Of a DNA stretch of 64,000 nt, positions 24,204 through 36,936 are shown in pieces. The notes beneath the pieces were generated by a model, which saw only the letters and a program-made list of their open reading frames with translations, did no database searches and was not told the DNA's origin. A program made the position numbers and the translations under genes. Origin of the DNA: Carex sylvatica (lineage: Eukaryota > Streptophyta > Magnoliopsida > Poales > Cyperaceae); NCBI GenBank assembly GCA_964058845.1, contig CAXKVR010000109.1:372001-436000 (forward strand), read 5' to 3'. Each line of letters starts with the position of its first letter. The stretch's first letter is position 1.

Positions 24204-25363
24204 TTGGAAGTCTCTTTAAAGATCAAATTGACATTGATTAAGCATTTTAATTTGGAGCTTCATCAGATGGATGTTAAAACTGTGTTTCTTAATAGTAATA
24301 TTGAAGAAACAATTTATATGGTGCAACCAGAAAACTATGTATCAGGAGATGCAAAGTCTATGGTATGCAAACTTAAAAAAATAAAAAATAAAAAAAATCC
24401 ATCTATGGGCTAAAACAGGCGTCTCATCAGTGGTATTACAAATTTCACAATGTGATTGTCACATTTGGATTCGAGTCTAACATTGTGGATGAGTGTATAT
24501 ATCTCAAGTTCCGTGGGAGTAAATTTGTGCTTTTGGTTTTATATGTCGATGACATTTTGCTTGCGAGTAATGATATAAGTATGTTGCAACAAACTAAGAA
24601 CTTTCTGATGAAGAATTTTGATATGAAAGATCTTAGTGATGCATCATTTGTCCTAGGGATAGAAATACTGAGGAATAGAACCCAAGGTATATTAGGATTA
24701 TCTCAAAGAAATTATATCGATAAGGTTTTGGCAAGATATGTCATGCATGACTATAAACTAAGAAATACCCCTGTGGCAAAGGGAGACAAGTTCGGTCTAA
24801 ATCAACGCCTCTTGAGGCACCTTAAGTGAACAAAAGATCATATACTCACGTATCAGAAATCGGAGAAGCTAGAGGTCATTGGCTATACCGACTCTGATTT
24901 TGGAGGATGTCATGATAGCATGAAATCAACATCTGGCTACATTTACATGTTAGCCAGAGGAGCCATTTCATGGAAGAGTGCAAAACAATCCCTTGTTGTA
25001 TCTTCCACCATGGCGACAGAATTTGTGGCATGCTATGAGACATCAAATCATGGTGTTTAGCTACAGAATTTTGTCACTAGACTTCAAGTGGTGGATTCTA
25101 TTGAGAGACCACTATAATTGTTTTGTGACAACAATTCGGCTGTGCTGTACGCAAATAACAACCGAAGTTCGTCGAAGTCCAAGTACATCGACATCAAGTT
25201 CTTAGTTGTAAAGGAAAGAGTACATAATGGTGAATTGAAAATAGAACATGTAGGAACAGACTCTATGTTAGCAGATCCTCTTACTAACGGATTGACACCG
25301 GCTAAATTTGTAGAGCATGTTGCTCATATGGGTGTAATCTCTATTGAGGATATTCAGTTTTAG
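24204..25363 (+). pseudogene. Copia RT and RNase H remnant, unit 1 (also 28463-29622, 32722-33881)
   Basis: RT pieces: HFNLELHQMDVKTVFLN (first catalytic Asp), IEETIYMVQPENYVSGD, then an A-rich insertion and frame change before IYGLKQASHQWYYKFHNVIV, and LVLYVDDILLASND with the YVDD active site. RNase H pieces: YTDSDFGGCHDSMKSTSGYI, MATEFVACYE and LFCDNNSAVLYANN, then DIKFLVVKERVHNGELKIEH and the end IEDIQF. The N-terminal RT fingers are missing, stops follow LRHLK, SNHGV and ERPL, and frames change. The unit cannot encode a working polymerase. Confidence 0.92.
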
Positions 25364-25801
25364 TTGGAGTCTATAATTTATAATGTTCTATTTTTCATTG
25401 CAATTTTGGATATGTAACTTGTGACATGTAACAAGTGTTATATATATTATGAAGTTTTTTGACATTCTGTTTCTCGTTTATGTTTGACCTCTAATTAAGT
25501 TAATTTATGAAATTCAGTTTCAAGATTTAAGTAGGAGACCAAGTTAGAAATAGGCATGTAAGATCACAATTGCATGTAATTTCTATGCTACACATCCACA
25601 TCATGATTCATGTCATTCAGCTGTATTAGTGATGTGATTATTGAGGGTTTAGTTGCGAATAAATGCGACGAATGCCACTTTAGTCCTTTGCTGATATAGT
25701 TGATGGACCGAATTGGTTTGGGAGTATATAAGGAAGACAGTAAAGAAATGTGCGCACATAAGGAACACAATGCATAATTAAAAAGTCATAACATATTGCT
25801 C

Positions 25802-25812
25802 AAGTGGGAGAT
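25802..25812 (+). other. Polypurine tract, unit 1 (copies at 30061 and 34320)
   Basis: AAGTGGGAGAT directly before the TGTTGG of LTR 2 is the plus-strand primer site typical of copia elements. Identical tracts precede LTR 3 and LTR 4. Confidence 0.9.
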
Positions 25813-26613
25813 TGTTGGATTTATTACCAACCTCGTTGGATTTAATGCCAACATTGAGCATATATGTAATCTAATTATGCATTGTTTACTGTCATATATG
25901 GTTGTCAATTAAAGTGATCAAATAAAGAAATAGACAATCAATATATTCATTAGGATATGGTCCACAAATGTGTAGAACAATTTAGGCAAATATCAAATCA
26001 TTGATGGACTGATTCTGAAATTTGCAATTAAGGAAAAACTGATTCTCTAGCTGCTGCACGGATTTTGATGCAGTGGCACGTTTTTTGATGCACGTTTTTT
26101 TTTAAAGTTGGCATGTGGCCAGAAAATCGGTTTAGGGTTAGGGTTTGGCAATATGTCTACCCCTCATCTCTATAAATAGGTTGGTCCCCAAAGCACAAGA
26201 ATATACGAAAAGTTGCAGAATTCTCTAGCCGTCATCTAGTAATTCTGTAGCCTTCTCTACTTCTCCCCATTAAAGAATAGAGATGTGAGATCATTAAGAA
26301 ATTGTGAACACGATCTCACAAGGGCAGTCTTGTAGCTTTGGAAGGCTTCATCCTATCACTAAGGAGGCCGTCGACGCTTCAACCTCTACATCTGTACGAA
26401 GGTTTTCTTGCCGCTGTCTCACACAAGTTCATCAACCGCTTTTGAGAGAAGCTTAACGCAAACACACTAATGGAATCAGGTATTGCGTCTGCTCCCTAAG
26501 AATTGATGAATTTTGCATGATGGCCATTTTGGCATAGGTAGATCAATAGTGGCATATTGAATTGAACTGTTTATGTGGTTGAATTGTTTTAGTGTAACAA
26601 TAAAGTTCCAACA
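25813..26613 (+). repeat. LTR 2 of the copia array
   Basis: 801 bp, matching LTR 1 except T at 26040 where LTRs 1, 3 and 4 have C. It serves as the boundary between units 1 and 2. Confidence 0.97.
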
Positions 26614-29600
26614 AGTGGTATCAGAGCCACTCCTATGCCAATTTGGATTGTTTGTTTAGAATTGATCTAAAGAATAAACAATTGATTGTTGATTTTTCAA
26701 TTGCTTTGAAATTGTTTATTTTTTATTACTATGCTATCCGAGCAATAAATAAAAAAAAAAAAATTACCATGTTATAATCAATAATTTGGGTAATTTTATT
26801 ACTAAATCAGAATATGCAATAATTATGGATTTATTGATTTATTTGATTCGGCTAGATATTCTGATTTGTTGATTACTATATATGCATATTCTGAATTTAT
26901 TGATTCGGCTGGATTATATGCTCAATACTTATTATCAAAGTTTTGGAATTATATTCGGATCAAATTATGTTGAAATTTATATTTTGATTATAACATAGTA
27001 AAGTGATTTTGTTAAACAATTTTTTTTTTTTAAGTATTCCGCTGCTATTTTTAGACCACAACAGAGTATGCAATAATTTGATTAGGGTAAAGTCAAATTT
27101 TGAAAACTGCAAATTATTGTGAAGCAATTAAATTTTTCTTTTGCGTTAGTTTGATTGCACATTTAGATTATATAATTATGGTATAAATTATCGTTCTTTT
27201 AAAGGCAAAGGGATATGTAATTTGGATTTGAATTAATTGATTCCTAATTGTACCCAAAGGTACCTCTTTTGATGAGGTTAATTCAAATGCATTTTATGAA
27301 GGAAGTTAAGGTGCAATTAATGGATGTAATCATTATCGGCCCAAAGGAAGGTAATGGTTACAAAAATTATTTGTGCAAGTGAGTAATAATAAAGTATAGT
27401 GATAATCAAAAAATTTACACATATGTCAACATTGTCGGCCCAAAGGAAGGCATGTTGTTCGGTATGTTCTAGGTTATCAGTACTTTATTATTGCGCAAAG
27501 TATCATAAGAAATTGACCCGTTACCCAAAGGTAGCCGCTTAATGGAAACTGATATTTTGGTTTTATGATGATATTAAGACTCATAAAATATATGGTGATT
27601 TATTAAGACAAGTTGCAACACTATGAACGTAACAATGTCAAGGCAAGTTCTGTCTAGGCAAGTCGGAATTTGAAGCGAATCCTAGTGATCCCTGACTTAC
27701 CTGGGAACTTACCTGGTTGTGAAATTCAAATGCGCTGTGACAATAAAGGATAATCATCAAATATTTTTTTAGCATTATGGCCTTTACTAGAATTTATAAT
27801 TTAAAATTTAAAATTTCTGAATTAAGACTAAATCGTGAGTATGGGGATGTCCAGCTGAGGCAAGGCCTTACAAACCTGCCGAAAAGAAACTGGATGAAAG
27901 GACAATTAGTTGTTATTTTGTTGGGTATGCCGAGCGCTCAAGGGGTTATAAATTTTATAATCCTACATAACATAATGTATTTGAGATGAAAAATGCAAAA
28001 TTTTTCGAGGATGTTAAGTTTGTGGGGGGTGAGAAAATAATTGATTTCAAAAGAAAATATGCAAATATTCCATTAGGTGTTGCGAGTTTTGTGGATATAG
28101 ATCCGAGTTTTACTCAAAACATCATTACGGTCGAAATCATTATTGAAATTCAAACTCAACAAGATCCAGAGACGGGTGTAGGCCAGATTGTTTCAGACAA
28201 TACTGGAAGCCCTCAAGAAAATTCAGAAGTGCCAATAAAGAAATACAAAGTTTGTCTTGTCACTAAAGATTTAAGAGACTTTCTATTTGATTTTATTTGA
28301 TGAATGCAAGCATCAACCGGCCCAAAGGAAGGTTAATGATTGTTAAAATTATGTGTACATAGAGTATAGTGATGATTATTATGTTTTACATATAATCAAT
28401 ATTGTCGGCCCAAAGGAAGGCATATCGATTGATATGTTATTGGAATCATCAATACTCTATTTTTGGAAGTCTCTTTAAAGATCAAATTGACATTGATTAA
28501 GCATTTTAATTTGGAGCTTCATCAGATGGATGTTAAAACTGTGTTTCTTAATAGTAATATTGAAGAAACAATTTATATGGTGCAACCAGAAAACTATGTA
28601 TCAGGAGATGCAAAGTCTATGGTATGCAAACTTAAAAAAATAAAAAATAAAAAAAATCCATCTATGGGCTAAAACAGGCGTCTCATCAGTGGTATTACAA
28701 ATTTCACAATGTGATTGTCACATTTGGATTCGAGTCTAACATTGTGGATGAGTGTATATATCTCAAGTTCCGTGGGAGTAAATTTGTGCTTTTGGTTTTA
28801 TATGTCGATGACATTTTGCTTGCGAGTAATGATATAAGTATGTTGCAACAAACTAAGAACTTTCTGATGAAGAATTTTGATATGAAAGATCTTAGTGATG
28901 CATCATTTGTCCTAGGGATAGAAATACTGAGGAATAGAACCCAAGGTATATTAGGATTATCTCAAAGAAATTATATCGATAAGGTTTTGGCAAGATATGT
29001 CATGCATGACTATAAACTAAGAAATACCCCTGTGGCAAAGGGAGACAAGTTCGGTCTAAATCAACGCCTCTTGAGGCACCTTAAGTGAACAAAAGATCAT
29101 ATACTCACGTATCAGAAATCGGAGAAGCTAGAGGTCATTGGCTATACCGACTCTGATTTTGGAGGATGTCATGATAGCATGAAATCAACATCTGGCTACA
29201 TTTACATGTTAGCCAGAGGAGCCATTTCATGGAAGAGTGCAAAACAATCCCTTGTTGTATCTTCCACCATGGCGACAGAATTTGTGGCATGCTATGAGAC
29301 ATCAAATCATGGTGTTTAGCTACAGAATTTTGTCACTAGACTTCAAGTGGTGGATTCTATTGAGAGACCACTATAATTGTTTTGTGACAACAATTCGGCT
29401 GTGCTGTACGCAAATAACAACCGAAGTTCGTCGAAGTCCAAGTACATCGACATCAAGTTCTTAGTTGTAAAGGAAAGAGTACATAATGGTGAATTGAAAA
29501 TAGAACATGTAGGAACAGACTCTATGTTAGCAGATCCTCTTACTAACGGATTGACACCGGCTAAATTTGTAGAGCATGTTGCTCATATGGGTGTAATCTC

Positions 29601-30071
29601 TATTGAGGATATTCAGTTTTAGTTGGAGTCTATAATTTATAATGTTCTATTTTTCATTGCAATTTTGGATATGTAACTTGTGACATGTAACAAGTGTTAT
29701 ATATATTATGAAGTTTTTTGACATTCTGTTTCTCGTTTATGTTTGACCTCTAATTAAGTTAATTTATGAAATTCAGTTTCAAGATTTAAGTAGGAGACCA
29801 AGTTAGAAATAGGCATGTAAGATCACAATTGCATGTAATTTCTATGCTACACATCCACATCATGATTCATGTCATTCAGCTGTATTAGTGATGTGATTAT
29901 TGAGGGTTTAGTTGCGAATAAATGCGACGAATGCCACTTTAGTCCTTTGCTGATATAGTTGATGGACCGAATTGGTTTGGGAGTATATAAGGAAGACAGT
30001 AAAGAAATGTGCGCACATAAGGAACACAATGCATAATTAAAAAGTCATAACATATTGCTCAAGTGGGAGAT
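26614..30071 (+). mobile_element. Internal region, unit 2
   Basis: 3,458 bp, the same by eye as unit 1, including every stop, frame change and the A-rich insertion in RT. Integrase remnant 27857-28300; RT/RNase H remnant 28463-29622. Confidence 0.95.
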
Positions 30072-30872
30072 TGTTGGATTTATTACCAACCTCGTTGGAT
30101 TTAATGCCAACATTGAGCATATATGTAATCTAATTATGCATTGTTTACTGTCATATATGGTTGTCAATTAAAGTGATCAAATAAAGAAATAGACAATCAA
30201 TATATTCATTAGGATATGGTCCACAAATGTGTAGAACAATTTAGGCAAATATCAAATCATTGATGGACTGATTCTGAAATTTGCAATTAAGGAAAAACCG
30301 ATTCTCTAGCTGCTGCACGGATTTTGATGCAGTGGCACGTTTTTTGATGCACGTTTTTTTTTAAAGTTGGCATGTGGCCAGAAAATCGGTTTAGGGTTAG
30401 GGTTTGGCAATATGTCTACCCCTCATCTCTATAAATAGGTTGGTCCCCAAAGCACAAGAATATACGAAAAGTTGCAGAATTCTCTAGCCGTCATCTAGTA
30501 ATTCTGTAGCCTTCTCTACTTCTCCCCATTAAAGAATAGAGATGTGAGATCATTAAGAAATTGTGAACACGATCTCACAAGGGCAGTCTTGTAGCTTTGG
30601 AAGGCTTCATCCTATCACTAAGGAGGCCGTCGACGCTTCAACCTCTACATCTGTACGAAGGTTTTCTTGCCGCTGTCTCACACAAGTTCATCAACCGCTT
30701 TTGAGAGAAGCTTAACGCAAACACACTAATGGAATCAGGTATTGCGTCTGCTCCCTAAGAATTGATGAATTTTGCATGATGGCCATTTTGGCATAGGTAG
30801 ATCAATAGTGGCATATTGAATTGAACTGTTTATGTGGTTGAATTGTTTTAGTGTAACAATAAAGTTCCAACA
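30072..30872 (+). repeat. LTR 3 of the copia array
   Basis: 801 bp, no difference from LTR 1 noticed. Confidence 0.97.
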
Positions 30873-33800
30873 AGTGGTATCAGAGCCACTCCTATGCCAA
30901 TTTGGATTGTTTGTTTAGAATTGATCTAAAGAATAAACAATTGATTGTTGATTTTTCAATTGCTTTGAAATTGTTTATTTTTTATTACTATGCTATCCGA
31001 GCAATAAATAAAAAAAAAAAAATTACCATGTTATAATCAATAATTTGGGTAATTTTATTACTAAATCAGAATATGCAATAATTATGGATTTATTGATTTA
31101 TTTGATTCGGCTAGATATTCTGATTTGTTGATTACTATATATGCATATTCTGAATTTATTGATTCGGCTGGATTATATGCTCAATACTTATTATCAAAGT
31201 TTTGGAATTATATTCGGATCAAATTATGTTGAAATTTATATTTTGATTATAACATAGTAAAGTGATTTTGTTAAACAATTTTTTTTTTTTAAGTATTCCG
31301 CTGCTATTTTTAGACCACAACAGAGTATGCAATAATTTGATTAGGGTAAAGTCAAATTTTGAAAACTGCAAATTATTGTGAAGCAATTAAATTTTTCTTT
31401 TGCGTTAGTTTGATTGCACATTTAGATTATATAATTATGGTATAAATTATCGTTCTTTTAAAGGCAAAGGGATATGTAATTTGGATTTGAATTAATTGAT
31501 TCCTAATTGTACCCAAAGGTACCTCTTTTGATGAGGTTAATTCAAATGCATTTTATGAAGGAAGTTAAGGTGCAATTAATGGATGTAATCATTATCGGCC
31601 CAAAGGAAGGTAATGGTTACAAAAATTATTTGTGCAAGTGAGTAATAATAAAGTATAGTGATAATCAAAAAATTTACACATATGTCAACATTGTCGGCCC
31701 AAAGGAAGGCATGTTGTTCGGTATGTTCTAGGTTATCAGTACTTTATTATTGCGCAAAGTATCATAAGAAATTGACCCGTTACCCAAAGGTAGCCGCTTA
31801 ATGGAAACTGATATTTTGGTTTTATGATGATATTAAGACTCATAAAATATATGGTGATTTATTAAGACAAGTTGCAACACTATGAACGTAACAATGTCAA
31901 GGCAAGTTCTGTCTAGGCAAGTCGGAATTTGAAGCGAATCCTAGTGATCCCTGACTTACCTGGGAACTTACCTGGTTGTGAAATTCAAATGCGCTGTGAC
32001 AATAAAGGATAATCATCAAATATTTTTTTAGCATTATGGCCTTTACTAGAATTTATAATTTAAAATTTAAAATTTCTGAATTAAGACTAAATCGTGAGTA
32101 TGGGGATGTCCAGCTGAGGCAAGGCCTTACAAACCTGCCGAAAAGAAACTGGATGAAAGGACAATTAGTTGTTATTTTGTTGGGTATGCCGAGCGCTCAA
32201 GGGGTTATAAATTTTATAATCCTACATAACATAATGTATTTGAGATGAAAAATGCAAAATTTTTCGAGGATGTTAAGTTTGTGGGGGGTGAGAAAATAAT
32301 TGATTTCAAAAGAAAATATGCAAATATTCCATTAGGTGTTGCGAGTTTTGTGGATATAGATCCGAGTTTTACTCAAAACATCATTACGGTCGAAATCATT
32401 ATTGAAATTCAAACTCAACAAGATCCAGAGACGGGTGTAGGCCAGATTGTTTCAGACAATACTGGAAGCCCTCAAGAAAATTCAGAAGTGCCAATAAAGA
32501 AATACAAAGTTTGTCTTGTCACTAAAGATTTAAGAGACTTTCTATTTGATTTTATTTGATGAATGCAAGCATCAACCGGCCCAAAGGAAGGTTAATGATT
32601 GTTAAAATTATGTGTACATAGAGTATAGTGATGATTATTATGTTTTACATATAATCAATATTGTCGGCCCAAAGGAAGGCATATCGATTGATATGTTATT
32701 GGAATCATCAATACTCTATTTTTGGAAGTCTCTTTAAAGATCAAATTGACATTGATTAAGCATTTTAATTTGGAGCTTCATCAGATGGATGTTAAAACTG
32801 TGTTTCTTAATAGTAATATTGAAGAAACAATTTATATGGTGCAACCAGAAAACTATGTATCAGGAGATGCAAAGTCTATGGTATGCAAACTTAAAAAAAT
32901 AAAAAATAAAAAAAATCCATCTATGGGCTAAAACAGGCGTCTCATCAGTGGTATTACAAATTTCACAATGTGATTGTCACATTTGGATTCGAGTCTAACA
33001 TTGTGGATGAGTGTATATATCTCAAGTTCCGTGGGAGTAAATTTGTGCTTTTGGTTTTATATGTCGATGACATTTTGCTTGCGAGTAATGATATAAGTAT
33101 GTTGCAACAAACTAAGAACTTTCTGATGAAGAATTTTGATATGAAAGATCTTAGTGATGCATCATTTGTCCTAGGGATAGAAATACTGAGGAATAGAACC
33201 CAAGGTATATTAGGATTATCTCAAAGAAATTATATCGATAAGGTTTTGGCAAGATATGTCATGCATGACTATAAACTAAGAAATACCCCTGTGGCAAAGG
33301 GAGACAAGTTCGGTCTAAATCAACGCCTCTTGAGGCACCTTAAGTGAACAAAAGATCATATACTCACGTATCAGAAATCGGAGAAGCTAGAGGTCATTGG
33401 CTATACCGACTCTGATTTTGGAGGATGTCATGATAGCATGAAATCAACATCTGGCTACATTTACATGTTAGCCAGAGGAGCCATTTCATGGAAGAGTGCA
33501 AAACAATCCCTTGTTGTATCTTCCACCATGGCGACAGAATTTGTGGCATGCTATGAGACATCAAATCATGGTGTTTAGCTACAGAATTTTGTCACTAGAC
33601 TTCAAGTGGTGGATTCTATTGAGAGACCACTATAATTGTTTTGTGACAACAATTCGGCTGTGCTGTACGCAAATAACAACCGAAGTTCGTCGAAGTCCAA
33701 GTACATCGACATCAAGTTCTTAGTTGTAAAGGAAAGAGTACATAATGGTGAATTGAAAATAGAACATGTAGGAACAGACTCTATGTTAGCAGATCCTCTT

Positions 33801-34330
33801 ACTAACGGATTGACACCGGCTAAATTTGTAGAGCATGTTGCTCATATGGGTGTAATCTCTATTGAGGATATTCAGTTTTAGTTGGAGTCTATAATTTATA
33901 ATGTTCTATTTTTCATTGCAATTTTGGATATGTAACTTGTGACATGTAACAAGTGTTATATATATTATGAAGTTTTTTGACATTCTGTTTCTCGTTTATG
34001 TTTGACCTCTAATTAAGTTAATTTATGAAATTCAGTTTCAAGATTTAAGTAGGAGACCAAGTTAGAAATAGGCATGTAAGATCACAATTGCATGTAATTT
34101 CTATGCTACACATCCACATCATGATTCATGTCATTCAGCTGTATTAGTGATGTGATTATTGAGGGTTTAGTTGCGAATAAATGCGACGAATGCCACTTTA
34201 GTCCTTTGCTGATATAGTTGATGGACCGAATTGGTTTGGGAGTATATAAGGAAGACAGTAAAGAAATGTGCGCACATAAGGAACACAATGCATAATTAAA
34301 AAGTCATAACATATTGCTCAAGTGGGAGAT
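30873..34330 (+). mobile_element. Internal region, unit 3
   Basis: 3,458 bp, the same by eye as units 1 and 2. Integrase remnant 32116-32559; RT/RNase H remnant 32722-33881. Confidence 0.95.
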
Positions 34331-35131
34331 TGTTGGATTTATTACCAACCTCGTTGGATTTAATGCCAACATTGAGCATATATGTAATCTAATTATGCAT
34401 TGTTTACTGTCATATATGGTTGTCAATTAAAGTGATCAAATAAAGAAATAGACAATCAATATATTCATTAGGATATGGTCCACAAATGTGTAGAACAATT
34501 TAGGCAAATATCAAATCATTGATGGACTGATTCTGAAATTTGCAATTAAGGAAAAACCGATTCTCTAGCTGCTGCACGGATTTTGATGCAGTGGCACGTT
34601 TTTTGATGCACGTTTTTTTTTAAAGTTGGCATGTGGCCAGAAAATCGGTTTAGGGTTAGGGTTTGGCAATATGTCTACCCCTCATCTCTATAAATAGGTT
34701 GGTCCCCAAAGCACAAGAATATACGAAAAGTTGCAGAATTCTCTAGCCGTCATCTAGTAATTCTGTAGCCTTCTCTACTTCTCCCCATTAAAGAATAGAG
34801 ATGTGAGATCATTAAGAAATTGTGAACACGATCTCACAAGGGCAGTCTTGTAGCTTTGGAAGGCTTCATCCTATCACTAAGGAGGCCGTCGACGCTTCAA
34901 CCTCTACATCTGTACGAAGGTTTTCTTGCCGCTGTCTCACACAAGTTCATCAACCGCTTTTGAGAGAAGCTTAACGCAAACACACTAATGGAATCAGGTA
35001 TTGCGTCTGCTCCCTAAGAATTGATGAATTTTGCATGATGGCCATTTTGGCATAGGTAGATCAATAGTGGCATATTGAATTGAACTGTTTATGTGGTTGA
35101 ATTGTTTTAGTGTAACAATAAAGTTCCAACA
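34331..35131 (+). repeat. LTR 4 of the copia array
   Basis: 801 bp, ends CCAACA at 35131 and is followed directly by the right target duplication. Confidence 0.97.
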
Positions 35132-36330
35132 GTTTCTTCTCCGAATGCGAGGCATTAAAAATGTGCGACACCGAAACCTTATAAAAGTGCTAAGTTCGTG
35201 CTCTAGCATAGACCACCAAGGCAATGATTTCAAGGCTTTAGTTTTTTAGTTCATGCCAAATGGTAGCTTGGAAACATGGTTGCATCCAAATGCATGTACG
35301 GATAGACCATTCAGAAGACTCAGCTTGTTCCAGAGGTTGAACATCGCATGTGATGTGGCAGCAGCCCTAGATTATCTCCATTACCATGTACCTGGACCAA
35401 TCGTGCATTGTGATCTCAAACCTAGCAATGTACTTTTGGATGATGACATGACTGCATATGTGAGTGATTTTGGATTAGCAAGGTTTTTGGTTCCACCTGA
35501 CACCATGCCTTCTCAATCAATGTCGAGCACCGTTGGAATCAAAGGTTCTATTGGCTAGATTCCTCCAGGTATAACGTATCAACTTACTATTTGAGAAGTT
35601 TTTGTTTAGTATGTCACTGCAAAAAAAATTATTCATCAACTTAATTTTTCAAGGTCCAAAGAAACAATCGGCAAAGTATGTTCAACTAGCGAGGCTAAAG
35701 GACAAAGTATTGAGACTTTTACTATCTATGTATACTTCTTTAATTTACTACTTTGGGCAATATAATTTGAAAAATTATACACAAATATATCCATGACCAT
35801 GTGAAAAATTATATCCATACACAAATATATCCATGACCATTTGAAAAATTATACACAAATATAATTTGAAAATTTTGAAAAACTAGGTGAATTATACATC
35901 TGTCAATATCTAGAATCCCAGTTCACTATTACTGAATTTAGGAACGTAACTATTAACTTTTCATTGTCTAGAGTATGGGATGGGTGGTCAGCCGTCAGTA
36001 GAAGGAGATGTCCATAGCTACAAAGTTCTTCTTCTTGAGATGTTCACTGGAGTAAGTCCCACCGACAAGAGAATCATAAATGATTTTTGCCTTCAGAAGC
36101 ATGTTGAGATGGCTTTCCCTGATCAAATCATGGACATAGTCGACCCCGAATTATTCACTGAAACTGATGGTAAACACAATCTCTATGCACCTGAAAAGGT
36201 GCATAGTTGTTTGATTTCAGTGATTCAATGTGGGCTTTTGTGCTCCAAAGAGTCGCCAAAAGAACGCATTTCTATCAAAGATGTTACCAAGGAGTTGAAC
36301 TCAGCACGAACAAAGCTACTTGGGCCATAG
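35132..36330 (+). pseudogene. LRR-XII receptor kinase pseudogene, 3' part (kinase)
   Basis: Starts with the right target duplication GTTTC (35132-35136) and continues the kinase: FSECEALKNVRHRNL, a TAG in place of a codon before FMPNGSLETWLHP, the catalytic loop IVHCDLKPSNVLLDDD and SDFGLARFL (DFG). HCD instead of HRD marks a non-RD kinase, the class linked to innate immunity. A second TAG replaces Tyr in SIG*IPP. Exon 1 ends at 35568 ('cctccag|gtataa'); the second kinase exon runs 35972-36330 ('tctag|agtatg') with GQPSVEGDVHSYKVLLLEMF and a normal-looking C-terminus ending TKLLGP. The conserved intron position of this family is kept. With the 5' part this gives at least five disabling lesions besides the insertion. 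Confidence 0.93.
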
Positions 36331-36936
36331 ACAGAGAAAAAGTATCAAAAGAGAAGAAAAATGGCTCCCCCACATATGTATTATCTGTAAAATTTGGAAA
36401 GGAGTTCTGGTTATTTATGGTGTTGTAGTATTTATGTTGTAATAACGAATATTATTTATGGTGTTGTAGTATTTATGTTGTAAACACAATTTGTTGAAAG
36501 AAGTCTATTATGTTAAACATTCTACTTTTTTATTTGAATATTTTGTTATTTAGTTAACGAATTGAATTTATTAGAAGAGATATTTGTGATTTGATTTTTC
36601 TTTTTTTTGCATCATAAAAAACTATTAGTTATAATTGATTGCATATTTGTATTTTAATTTTATATTAGTAATTGTGATTGTATATCTATGACATGATAAA
36701 TTTTAATGGTTTATTCGTAACAATAATAAAAGTATTATATATATATTTTTTATTATTCTCCAGCTACCGTTTCATTACCGCTAGTTTTATCGGGTATAGA
36801 TGGGGTAGGGTAAAACATGTTTCTAACATGTATGGGTAGGATATGAGTAAGATCAATTCTTAGTAAATATGGATATGAAAATGGTTCCACCCTACCCGTA
36901 TCATACCCATGAACTCCCCGGTCCTTGAACAAAGGC
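36331..36936. other. 3' flank; foldback remnant at about 36775-36915
   Basis: AT-rich 3' flank with a duplicated 'ttatttatggtgttgtagta' at 36411 and 36453. Around 36775-36915, 'gggtatagatggggtagggt' is answered in inverse by 'accctacccgtatcataccc', a foldback of about 140 bp that abuts the B3 fragment to its right. No coding exon was seen. Confidence 0.5.

Larger units (their letters stand above)
21554..35131 (+). mobile_element. Tandem copia array: four LTRs, three internal regions
   Basis: The order is LTR (21554-22354), internal, LTR (25813-26613), internal, LTR (30072-30872), internal, LTR (34331-35131). Each LTR is 801 bp, starts TGTTGG and ends CCAACA; each internal region is 3,458 bp; the repeat period is 4,259 bp. 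One GTTTC target duplication brackets all of it. The units look identical by eye except for one C-to-T difference at 26040 in LTR 2. Each internal region has the initiator-Met primer site and a purine tract, but only pieces of pol (integrase C-terminus, RT, RNase H) and no gag, protease or integrase core. Such arrays usually arise by unequal recombination between LTRs; an assembly duplication is the main alternative. Confidence 0.96.
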
